28,409 bases of DNA. Source: a virus. The notes beneath the pieces are model-generated. The model did not search any database. It was given only the letters and a program-made list of their open reading frames with translations, and had not been told where the DNA came from. The DNA lies in IMG/VR virus record IMGVR_UViG_3300025889_000715, positions 1-28,409 of that record. The stretch is one strand, 5' to 3'. Within the stretch, counting starts at the first letter, position 1. Each line of letters opens with the position of its first letter. This document shows, piece after piece, positions 6,609-11,832 of the stretch. A program made the position numbers and the translations under genes.

Positions 6609-6827
6609 ATGAGTGAAAATGTTTGGAATTTAACGACTGATGATGATTGCAGCAGCTTTAAAATGGAGACCAACTCAACTGAAATGCTCAAGATCACAAA
6701 GGACGGCAAGTGTTTCATTCGCGGTAAGGAGTTTAATCTCGATGAGCCTCATCAGAAGATGGCGGAGCAAATTGTAGAAGATTTTCTTTATATCTTTAGG
6801 GGTATTCGGAGGGCGTGTGATGAGTGA
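6609..6827 (+). CDS. hypothetical 72-aa protein, isolated plus-strand gene
   Basis: ATG at 6609 is chosen because GGGGGTG lies at suitable distance; a TTG one codon earlier is also in frame. The protein is acidic: MSENVWNLTTDDDCSSFKME, then an ITKDGKCFIRGKEF beta hairpin and a helical end (MAEQIVEDFLYIFRGIRRA). It is the only plus-strand gene between 1.0 and 8.7 kb and has its own -10 element at 6558-6563. It ends facing the glycine-repeat gene, with 4 bases between stops. Proteins with this KITKDGKFYVRGK-like hairpin are common small phage orphans; function is unknown. Confidence 0.65.
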   Translation: MSENVWNLTTDDDCSSFKMETNSTEMLKITKDGKCFIRGKEFNLDEPHQKMAEQIVEDFLYIFRGIRRACDE

Positions 6828-6831
6828 CTAG

Positions 6832-7227
6832 CTAGACGATAAGACTATCGCCTCTGCCGATGCCATTGCCGCTACCGTCTCCGTAGCCGCTGCCGCTGCC
6901 GTCGCCATATTCATCGCCGCCGCCGCCGCCGTCATCGCCGCTACCGCTACCGCTACCGTCTCCGTATCCGTAGCCACTGCCATAGCCGTAGCCATAGCCA
7001 TCGCCTATGCCGCTACCGTATCCGTAGCCGCTACCGCTGCCGTCGCCATATCCACTGCCATAGCCGCTTCCGTCACCGATGCCGTCTCCGTCTCCGTCTC
7101 CATAGCCGTCGCCTCTGCCGCTACCGTAGCCTATGCCGCTACCGTAGCCGTAGCTGCTGCCATCGCCATCGCCGATTTCGATTCGGTCTCCGTGATGCTT
7201 ATTCTTTATCTTCGATAAATTTAACAT
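6832..7227 (-). CDS. glycine dipeptide-repeat protein, (Gly-X)n
   Basis: After a short basic leader (MLNLSKIKNKHHGDRIEIGD) nearly every second residue is Gly, alternating with Ser, Tyr or Asp for about 110 residues, ending GNGIGRGDSLIV. The ATG at 7227 is preferred; an in-frame start at 7266 would overlap the upstream gene by 68 bases. Such (GX)n sequences may form extended polyglycine II-type helices, as known for glycine-rich phage adhesin tips, or be disordered. Asp-rich stretches could bind calcium, but the RTX nonapeptide (GGxGxDxxx) is not present. A DUF6948-like gene precedes it with a 29-base overlap, so they are co-translated. Confidence 0.6.
   Translation of the reverse strand: MLNLSKIKNKHHGDRIEIGDGDGSSYGYGSGIGYGSGRGDGYGDGDGDGIGDGSGYGSGYGDGSGSGYGYGSGIGDGYGYGYGSGYGYGDGSGSGSGDDGGGGGDEYGDGSGSGYGDGSGNGIGRGDSLIV
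6850..7178. repeat. imperfect 6-bp-unit tandem repeat inside the glycine-rich gene
   Basis: On the plus strand the tract is built of units such as gccgct, accgtc, tccgta, gccata and gccgtc, corresponding to Gly-X codon pairs on the minus strand. The period is 6 bases with degenerate second codons, so it is expected to expand and contract by slippage or recombination. A shortened copy lies at 6397-6450. Confidence 0.75.
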
Positions 7228-7603
7228 AGGTCTTTTCGGCTTTTTCCGTAGTCGGAATGAACTCAATACAGTTTGTTAAATAGACCTCACCCGTTTCATT
7301 GAGTCGACCACCCTTAATGCCGTTATTCGCCACTGCTGAAAGAGAAAGGCCTCCGCCCTCCCACCGCCAAAGACGAAGCGCATTTTTTAGATGACATTCC
7401 ATTTCATTAATTGAAACGACGTCTCCTATATGCACACCAGCCGAATAAGTCCTTACAAGACATCGCCTTCCAATCATAGGATGCGGCTCTTTTATCGTTA
7501 GCGCGCCTTCAAAAAGAGATTTTAGTTTTTTAATATCACCTAATTTTAAATCGTCTATGTTCATTCCTTCTATCCTTTGATGTTGTAACTCATATTGAGT
7601 CAT
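7199..7603 (-). CDS. DUF6948-like phage protein, 134 aa
   Basis: The core HPMIGRRCLVRTYSAGVHIG, followed by VVSINEMECHLKNALRLWRW and LSLSAVANNGIKGGRL, closely follows a family seen in many phage and prophage genomes (consensus recalled as HPFIGK-x-V-VRTYSAGVH-G ... A-RLW-W ... LS-A--G). I believe this is called DUF6948; the name is from memory. The fold should be a small beta-barrel, with no known activity. In other phages related genes are often next to low-complexity glycine-rich genes, as here. Confidence 0.7.
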   Translation of the reverse strand: MTQYELQHQRIEGMNIDDLKLGDIKKLKSLFEGALTIKEPHPMIGRRCLVRTYSAGVHIGDVVSINEMECHLKNALRLWRWEGGGLSLSAVANNGIKGGRLNETGEVYLTNCIEFIPTTEKAEKTYVKFIEDKE

Positions 7604-7665
7604 ACCTTAACCCGGGTCATTAATTCGGTCAATCCACTCGATCAAATAGAGAGAGGTCTGATCGA

Positions 7666-8268
7666 TTATTGTATCAGGCAGGCAGTCGTATGATTCTCAT
7701 AGATATCCCTGTTCTCATTGTCCCAAATCCATTCACCCTTTGAATATTGGTCTCTATAGACCTTAACCATTTTTCTTTCAAAGACTGAGCCACAGCAAGA
7801 GAGTCTGATTTTGTGGCATCGGATCTCAGCAGACTGATCGATTTTTGGCGGCGTTGAGATGGAGAGCCTATGAGCTATTTTTCTAGCTTCTAAAAGCCTT
7901 AAAAGCATTTCACCTCTTTGCGGATTAAATAAATTGCTGATCGATAGTAAGTGTGGATTTTTCTTAAAAAATGCCTTCTGTCTCTCATTAGCCAGGTCTC
8001 TGTCAATCACGTACTTAAAATCATCTGCTTTGAACTGATAGGTATTGTACCAGTAGAGACAGTTCTGTTTATCGTACGTTCGATCGATTTCTGAGCCAAC
8101 AGTTGCATGGAAGTGAGATCTAATATCTTCGAAAGTTTTTTCAAACTGACTGTCAGATCGATCTGCATCCACCATATTATCTTGCTTCTCAAGGCCATCA
8201 TTTAGCTCACGATAGTCTTGATTACTGCTCTGACTGCTCAGACTGATTGACTGATTTTCTTTTTTCAT
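7666..8268 (-). CDS. hypothetical 200-aa protein with Cys/His C-terminal segment
   Basis: The start is secure: AAAGGAG lies 5 bases before the ATG. The N-terminal 40 residues are Ser/Gln/Asp-rich (KKENQSISLSSQSSNQDYRE) and probably disordered. A mixed helical domain follows (FEKTFEDIRSHFHATVGSEI, LYWYNTYQFKADDFKYVIDR). The C-terminal part has RCHKIRLSCCGSVFERK and NHTTACLIQ, a possible metal site. No family was recognised. It is followed by DUF6948-like and glycine-repeat genes on the same strand and preceded by an overlapping ORF. Confidence 0.6.
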   Translation of the reverse strand: MKKENQSISLSSQSSNQDYRELNDGLEKQDNMVDADRSDSQFEKTFEDIRSHFHATVGSEIDRTYDKQNCLYWYNTYQFKADDFKYVIDRDLANERQKAFFKKNPHLLSISNLFNPQRGEMLLRLLEARKIAHRLSISTPPKIDQSAEIRCHKIRLSCCGSVFERKMVKVYRDQYSKGEWIWDNENRDIYENHTTACLIQ

Positions 8269-8572
8269 TTTTAACTCCTTTAATCGCGAAGCGGGTACAC
8301 GTCCCCCCTACCCAGATCCCGAAGAAAGCTGGTTCGGCGGGGTGCGTAGGGAGTGGTATTTCCACTGAGTGCGCAGGCTTGATGTCATGATGACGAAAAA
8401 AGATCAAACGCATCTTCTTTCCCTCGAACCCCTTCAAGCCTTCAATCGTCCCCCAGGGGTGGGCTTTTCGAGCTTCACTGTAGCCCGCCTTATCTACTCC
8501 ATACCCCCAGCCGATTTGAGCCGCACAAAGGTATGAAAGGCATAGAACGCCACCTAAACTACTCAAGCCCAT
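8222..8572 (-). CDS. possible small exported protein, 116 aa
   Basis: The frame is open from ATG at 8572 and ends inside the start of the 200-aa gene (47-base overlap). The N-terminus (MGLSSLGGVLCLSYLCAAQI) is hydrophobic and could be a signal peptide. The rest includes KKMRLIFFRHHDIKPAHSVE and FFGIWVGGTCTRFAIKG. No ribosome site is evident before the ATG, and base composition around 8280-8520 is richer in G+C than its neighbours. It may be real, perhaps a recent arrival, or spurious. Confidence 0.35.
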   Translation of the reverse strand: MGLSSLGGVLCLSYLCAAQIGWGYGVDKAGYSEARKAHPWGTIEGLKGFEGKKMRLIFFRHHDIKPAHSVEIPLPTHPAEPAFFGIWVGGTCTRFAIKGVKNEKRKSVNQSEQSEQ

Positions 8573-8601
8573 TCATCAACTAAAAAAAGTGTGCAAAGTA
8601 T

Positions 8602-8643
8602 TTCACAGTGAACAAAAGTTGCACAGAGAAACAAAAGTTACAC
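8602..8643. promoter_or_regulatory. operator-like palindrome and two direct repeats next to parS
   Basis: TTCAC-A-GTGAA at 8602-8612 is a perfect palindrome. It runs into two 14-base direct repeats, AACAAAAGTTGCAC (8611-8624) and AACAAAAGTTACAC (8630-8643), with a 19-base period, about two helical turns. GTGCAA at 8591-8596 is an inverted match to the TTGCAC of the first repeat. The segment lies between the minus-strand gene at 8572 and the plus-strand sugar genes at 8691, directly beside the parS site. The layout suggests protein-binding sites; the binding protein is unknown. Confidence 0.45.
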
Positions 8644-8645
8644 CA

Positions 8646-8661
8646 TGTTCCACGTGAAACA
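8646..8661. promoter_or_regulatory. parS centromere-like site, perfect match to the bacterial consensus
   Basis: TGTTCCACGTGAAACA matches all specified bases of the bacterial chromosomal parS consensus, TGTTNCACGTGAAACA, which is bound by chromosomal ParB (Spo0J) proteins. ParB loads there, clamps DNA in a CTP-dependent way, spreads, and links the site to ParA. The site is intergenic, 30 bases upstream of the acetyltransferase start at 8691. No ParA or ParB gene is visible in this window. Fifteen fixed positions make a chance match in 28 kb very unlikely. Only this one site was noticed. Confidence 0.75.
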
Positions 8662-8690
8662 TTCAATTGTTTGAGGTATGAACTAAACTA

Positions 8691-9161
8691 ATGCAAACTC
8701 TTTTAAGAGACCTCAGGCACTCGGACGTCGATATGATATTCTCTTGGAGAAACCACAAAGAAATTGAAAAATGGACAGAAAAAGGCGAAGTCTCAAGAGA
8801 CGAACACTGGAATTGGTACTACGCCTGGGATCGGTCCGCTCCTCGGTGGATATTCGAACTCAACAATAACCCAGTAGGCTTTATTCACTTCAAATGGCTC
8901 GCAGACGCTAAAAGAACGCTCGAATGGTCTTACTACTTAAACCCCTTCGATTTAAACGTGCTCAGGGCAAATGGCTTAGCCACAATCATGCTCTCAATGA
9001 GTCTCTGGAAAATTAATCAAATGCTTCACGATGTGAAAATCATAGGACGCGTAAAACTCCAAAACCTCCCAAGCGTGCGCCTCCACGAAAAACTAGGATT
9101 TAAAGAACAAAAATGCATCGAGAATGAAAGAAGATTCATCAAATGGCCGAAATCATTGTAG
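8691..9161 (+). CDS. GNAT acetyltransferase, PseH-like
   Basis: A 156-aa GNAT-fold protein starting QTLLRDLRHSDVDMIFSWRN, the common opening of the PseH / RimJ-like branch (arginine-Asp loop, then I-WRN). HWNWYYAWDRSAPRWIFEL and NPVGFIHFKWLADAKRTLEW follow, and the acetyl-CoA region is at LRANGLATIMLSMSLWKINQ with SVRLHEKLGFKEQK near the end. PseH acetylates the 4-amino group of the pseudaminic acid precursor. The next gene is a NeuB/PseI-like synthase overlapping by 19 bases, which supports a nonulosonate role, although GNAT substrate cannot be told from sequence alone. A GAGG sequence lies rather far (about 14 bases) from the ATG. Confidence 0.75.
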   Translation: MQTLLRDLRHSDVDMIFSWRNHKEIEKWTEKGEVSRDEHWNWYYAWDRSAPRWIFELNNNPVGFIHFKWLADAKRTLEWSYYLNPFDLNVLRANGLATIMLSMSLWKINQMLHDVKIIGRVKLQNLPSVRLHEKLGFKEQKCIENERRFIKWPKSL

Positions 9162-9787
9162 ATCCTGGCTCAACCCATATGGGAAAACTTAAATACGCTA
9201 AAGAACATATCGATAATGCCTGGCGGGCGGGCGCCCATATCATCAAATTTCAACTCTTCTCAAACCCAAAAGGATATGAGGGAGGTAACATCGAACTCCC
9301 CCTTAAATGGTGGGATGAACTCGTCGCCTACGCCAATAAACGCATTCAAGTCACAGCATCTGTCTTCGATGAAGATAAGCTTAACTTTCTAATATCAAAA
9401 GAACCCCAATACATTAAATTCGCCTACTCAAAAAAACTAGAATCTAAATGGATCGATAAATGCATTCGCGCTGACATATTCCCCATCGTCTCGTGCGATG
9501 TTATGACAGATCACCTCATCTCAAAAGATACAATTAGGCTTTACTGCATCCCAGAATACCCTGTGCGCTACGAGATTGCCTTTGATTCTATTTTCCCACG
9601 ATTCGATGGGTTCAGTGATCATACTCTCGGTATACGTCAATCTGTGCGAGCATTTCAGGCCGGAGCGAAGTGGGTTGAAAAACATACCACCCTTAAACAT
9701 TCTGATGTTAACTGCCCCGATAACTCGTTCGCTGTAAGCTATTCTGAAATAGAAAAACTAGCCTCTCAATTTAGAGCGCCTTACTAA
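9143..9787 (+). CDS. NeuB/PseI-like nonulosonic acid synthase, short form
   Basis: A 214-aa TIM-barrel protein. Family enzymes condense phosphoenolpyruvate with a 6-carbon amino sugar to give sialic, pseudaminic or legionaminic acid. Visible motifs: EIIVDPGSTHMG (residues 3-14; family has AE-G-NH-G), AGAHIIKFQLF (Lys 35, Gln 37), YIKFAYSKKL (Lys 92), YCIPEYP (134-140), GFSDHTLG (156-163, metal His 160) and AGAKWVEKHTTL (173-184, metal His 181), then PDNSFAVS. Usual members have about 330-350 residues with a C-terminal SAF (antifreeze-like) domain; that domain is absent and the gene ends in-frame at a normal stop. The substrate (Neu, Pse or Leg series) cannot be decided. Confidence 0.8.
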   Translation: MAEIIVDPGSTHMGKLKYAKEHIDNAWRAGAHIIKFQLFSNPKGYEGGNIELPLKWWDELVAYANKRIQVTASVFDEDKLNFLISKEPQYIKFAYSKKLESKWIDKCIRADIFPIVSCDVMTDHLISKDTIRLYCIPEYPVRYEIAFDSIFPRFDGFSDHTLGIRQSVRAFQAGAKWVEKHTTLKHSDVNCPDNSFAVSYSEIEKLASQFRAPY

Positions 9788-9952
9788 CCGCTTCTCACCA
9801 TTCATAATAAGCATTTTTATAATAGATGCCGCATCACGCCCCGCTAACTTCTCCGAAAGAAGTGCTAATATCTCCCTAACATCTCCCACGGACGCCTGGT
9901 GCTTCTTCCCTTCCATCTTCGCTATTTCTGAGGCAAGCTTATTAAATGTCAT
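9758..9952 (-). CDS. hypothetical 64-aa basic helical protein
   Basis: It begins MTFNKLASEIAKMEGKKHQA and continues SVGDVREILALLSEKLAGRD, a two-helix pattern faintly like the N-terminal half of HU/IHF-type proteins; this is only a resemblance. The basic end RLVRRSKLRG could contact nucleic acid. The ATG overlaps the stop of the 57-aa gene upstream (ATGA). The 3' end overlaps the convergent NeuB-like gene by 30 bases. Its coupling to the VRR-NUC gene suggests a small replication or recombination accessory operon. Confidence 0.6.
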   Translation of the reverse strand: MTFNKLASEIAKMEGKKHQASVGDVREILALLSEKLAGRDAASIIKMLIMNGEKRLVRRSKLRG

Positions 9953-10122
9953 TTTTTCATCTTACCAAATCGATCAAGCTTACTCAAAGTCTCTTTACAT
10001 ACGAACGGATCATAAAGATCTAACTCATGGCGAATTCGCTCTCTCGCTCTATCCTTCATGAAGCCCTGATAGGGATAGTCACCGAAAATGATAAGGATGG
10101 CCGTTATGAGCTTAATCTTCAT
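9949..10122 (-). CDS. hypothetical 57-aa protein between VRR-NUC and the HU-like gene
   Basis: Read from the minus strand: ATG at 10122-10120, TGA at 9951-9949. The protein starts MKIKLITAILIIFGDYPYQG and continues FMKDRARERIRHELDLYDPF, ending LDRFGKMKK. It overlaps the VRR-NUC end by 11 bases and its TGA overlaps the next ATG, so the three genes are a coupled unit. The N-terminal stretch is hydrophobic but short. No family was recognised. A plus-strand ORF across 10027-10218 is rejected in its favour. Confidence 0.6.
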   Translation of the reverse strand: MKIKLITAILIIFGDYPYQGFMKDRARERIRHELDLYDPFVCKETLSKLDRFGKMKK

Positions 10123-10453
10123 GGAGCTCGTTATGAACGTCTTTTAGATATTTTTCAATATCATCAACAGAACGAACAACGAAATAATACCCTCGATTGG
10201 CTTCACAATGATTCTTAAAAGCCCTCTGGTATTCACTCGTTACACCCTTCTTTGACTTTACCTCAATACCAATAAACCGACCCTTATAAATGATTATGAT
10301 GTCCGGAATTCCTTTGAGGACATATTTAGAAGCATGAGGCCTAAACCTTTTCTTCGCTGTATCGAAATACCCACCATTCGGCTGCTTCCAAAAAAAATAC
10401 CGCTTAAGATAAAGATAATCACAAATCGATCTCTCAATATCTTTTTCCCTCAT
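10112..10453 (-). CDS. VRR-NUC domain nuclease
   Basis: A 113-aa single-domain protein of the VRR-NUC branch of PD-(D/E)xK nucleases. MREKDIERSICDYLYLKRYF gives the N-terminal helix with a conserved Glu. GIPDIIII (Asp 51) and RFIGIEVKSKKG (Glu 64, Lys 66) form the active site, followed by the Gln of SEYQRAF (residue 76). Stand-alone phage VRR-NUC proteins are thought to resolve or trim branched DNA in replication or recombination. Its ATG is 21 bases from the divergent zinc-ribbon gene start, with no strong ribosome site. It heads a three-gene minus-strand unit down to 9758. Confidence 0.85.
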   Translation of the reverse strand: MREKDIERSICDYLYLKRYFFWKQPNGGYFDTAKKRFRPHASKYVLKGIPDIIIIYKGRFIGIEVKSKKGVTSEYQRAFKNHCEANRGYYFVVRSVDDIEKYLKDVHNELHED

Positions 10454-10474
10454 ACTTTGCTTATATAGAAATCT

Positions 10475-10699
10475 GTGGCGGAGGAGGAGGATAAACTCGC
10501 TAAAGATATGACTCTTTGGCTTACTTTAAGCGAAGCGAAGAGTATCGAAGAATGCCGTAAACGCTGCGGGATGGAACCCATTAAAGAAATCTTCGCCGCC
10601 TGCAAAGGTTGTGGGAAAGACATACGCACTCAAATCGTCGGACGAAGACGAATCACGTTTTACTGCACGCTCTGTAAAGAAAATCCTCATTTGTTATGA
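10475..10699 (+). CDS. small zinc-ribbon protein, 74 aa
   Basis: GTG at 10475 begins MAEEEDKLAKDMTLWL; an ATG at 10508 is an alternative. The C-terminal half carries two CxxC pairs, CKGCGKDIR and FYCTLCKE, separated by about 20 residues: a zinc ribbon. Such small proteins often bind nucleic acid or act as adaptors for larger enzymes. It lies on the plus strand between two minus-strand units, overlapping the end of the lipoprotein gene by 13 bases. The conserved Cys spacing makes it more likely a gene than an antisense shadow. Confidence 0.6.
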   Translation: MAEEEDKLAKDMTLWLTLSEAKSIEECRKRCGMEPIKEIFAACKGCGKDIRTQIVGRRRITFYCTLCKENPHLL

Positions 10700-10935
10700 T
10701 CGCCACCACACCAATCAAGAAGAACATTAAAATCGGTGTGCGGGATACAAATAAATTTGTCGGCCTTCGCGTCGTCCGCGACTAATTGAAACTCTTTTCC
10801 CTCCGGATCAACACAGAAAAAAGTCTGATAATCGACAGAATAAATACAGGAAGTAATAGGCGGCATTTTACCGCAACCACTAAAGACCACGCAAAACGCG
10901 ATTAAGCTTCTTCGCAGCCTCTTTAAATTCTTCAT
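10687..10935 (-). CDS. small lipoprotein, candidate outer-membrane spanin
   Basis: An 82-aa protein. A basic start (MKNLKRLRRS) and hydrophobic core LIAFCVVFSGC give a type II signal with lipidated Cys at about residue 21. The mature domain is short with several Cys (SCIYSV, FFCVDP, KFICIP, DWCGG). The start is nested 56 bases inside the 68-aa gene in another frame, the arrangement typical of Rz/Rz1 spanin pairs. It ends the lysis cassette behind the transglycosylase and holin. Spanins fuse inner and outer membranes in the last step of lysis. It is not proline-rich as classical Rz1 is, so the role is inferred. Confidence 0.5.
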   Translation of the reverse strand: MKNLKRLRRSLIAFCVVFSGCGKMPPITSCIYSVDYQTFFCVDPEGKEFQLVADDAKADKFICIPHTDFNVLLDWCGGDHNK

Positions 10936-11086
10936 CTGTCTTCGCCTTCTCTATGGCCTGCATCGCTTCCGTTTTTTCAGCAAACCATTTCTCTCTTTCA
11001 ACCTTCTCAAACCACCCCAGCAAATCCCGAATGAGTTTAATCAATTCAGGGATCGCTGCGATGGCCTTAAGGATCGTCGAAATCAT
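10880..11086 (-). CDS. small helical lysis-cassette protein, candidate inner-membrane spanin
   Basis: A 68-aa protein starting MISTILKAIAAIPELIKLIR DLLG, a hydrophobic/amphipathic helix, then a charged coiled coil (KTEAMQAIEKAKTDEEFKEA). Its ATG overlaps the holin stop (ATGA). The next gene, a lipoprotein, begins within it. An N-terminal membrane-associated helix plus coiled coil before a nested lipoprotein fits the inner spanin subunit, but the hydrophobic segment is not a strong transmembrane helix. It could instead be an antiholin or membrane-associated accessory factor. Confidence 0.45.
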   Translation of the reverse strand: MISTILKAIAAIPELIKLIRDLLGWFEKVEREKWFAEKTEAMQAIEKAKTDEEFKEAAKKLNRVLRGL

Positions 11087-11283
11087 CCAATACTGATCTT
11101 ACCCTTAGTGACAAGTCTTAGCAAAATGCCAAGCCCGCCGATACCAGCCATCACAATCTCTGCATTGGCTTGCACCCACTCATGTATTGAAGGCATAAAC
11201 CCTAACGATGCAATCACGCCTAAAATAGCCACAAGTGCATTGAAAAGGATTGTCTTCGACTCCCACGGTTTTTTATCTTCCAT
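11083..11283 (-). CDS. holin, two transmembrane segments
   Basis: A 66-aa protein with the N-terminal phrase MEDKKPWESKTILFNALVAI, typical of small phage holins of the KPWYQSK type. Two hydrophobic segments at about residues 12-30 and 42-58 flank a short loop (PSIHEWVQAN), with a basic tail. Holins permeabilise the inner membrane at the time of lysis. The ATG overlaps the transglycosylase stop by one base (TAATG), so the two are co-translated. Confidence 0.75.
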   Translation of the reverse strand: MEDKKPWESKTILFNALVAILGVIASLGFMPSIHEWVQANAEIVMAGIGGLGILLRLVTKGKISIG

Positions 11284-11831
11284 TATTTCCCCCTCCTTAT
11301 TTTGTAACGCTTGATAAATTTATCCACATAATTAGTAGGCCAGTTTTTTCTGTTTTTGAGAACTCCAGGTCCTGCATTATACATCGCCGCTAAATCCATC
11401 TCATTTTTAGGCCCGTAGTTAAAGAATTTGTTAATATATTCAACCACATAGGGAACGCTTATGACACCACTCCAAAGATTAAGCGGATGATCCCGATAGC
11501 CAAGCTCACGAGCGACAATCCAAAGAATCTGAAATGGCCCATAGGAGCACGCACACAGATCTCCAAACTCACGATATCCATCTTGAAGAAGTTTCGATTT
11601 TTTATAAGCTATCGAACTTCTTGAATAACTAAGCTCAAACCGAGGTACCCCATACTCCCCAAAGGAACTCTCAAGATCAGCTATCGCCATTAAAAAAGCT
11701 TGAGCGTTCATTTCGGGAAACACTTTTAAATCCTCCGAATGATAACGAATGATATTGTAGAGCTCAGACTCCGTATGCATCTGCGCCTTAAGAGCCGAAG
11801 TCGCAAACGAAATCTGAAAATCAAAGGCCAT
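11283..11831 (-). CDS. lytic transglycosylase (SLT-type endolysin)
   Basis: A 182-aa protein with the SLT lysozyme-like pattern. AIADLESSFGEYG holds the catalytic Glu 54 (family: ESSF/ESRF). SYGPFQIL (96-103) is the SxGxxQI motif and AAMYNAGPG (148-156) the AxAYNAG motif, followed by the Tyr-Val of NYVDKFIKR. It cleaves glycan strands of peptidoglycan without water, leaving anhydro ends. There is no signal peptide and it is followed by a holin, supporting the endolysin role; a virion-associated enzyme is less likely. It begins 2 bases after the 750-aa fibre ends. Confidence 0.85.
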   Translation of the reverse strand: MAFDFQISFATSALKAQMHTESELYNIIRYHSEDLKVFPEMNAQAFLMAIADLESSFGEYGVPRFELSYSRSSIAYKKSKLLQDGYREFGDLCACSYGPFQILWIVARELGYRDHPLNLWSGVISVPYVVEYINKFFNYGPKNEMDLAAMYNAGPGVLKNRKNWPTNYVDKFIKRYKIRRGK

Positions 11832-11832
11832 T

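Noticed and set aside
6850-7178. Possible CRISPR-like array
   Set aside because: The repeat is a continuous degenerate 6-bp coding repeat without spacers.
6850-7200. Long open Ala/Val/Thr frame on the plus strand across the glycine repeat
   Set aside because: No start codon at its beginning; the openness follows from the 6-bp repeat lacking stops.
10027-10218. Plus-strand ORF of 63 aa
   Set aside because: It is antisense to the VRR-NUC gene and the coupled 57-aa gene, which have stop/start overlaps and a recognised family.
11320-11328. TTATCCACA, a perfect DnaA box sequence
   Set aside because: It lies inside the transglycosylase coding sequence, encodes conserved residues (YVDKF), and is single, with no cluster or AT-rich unwinding region.
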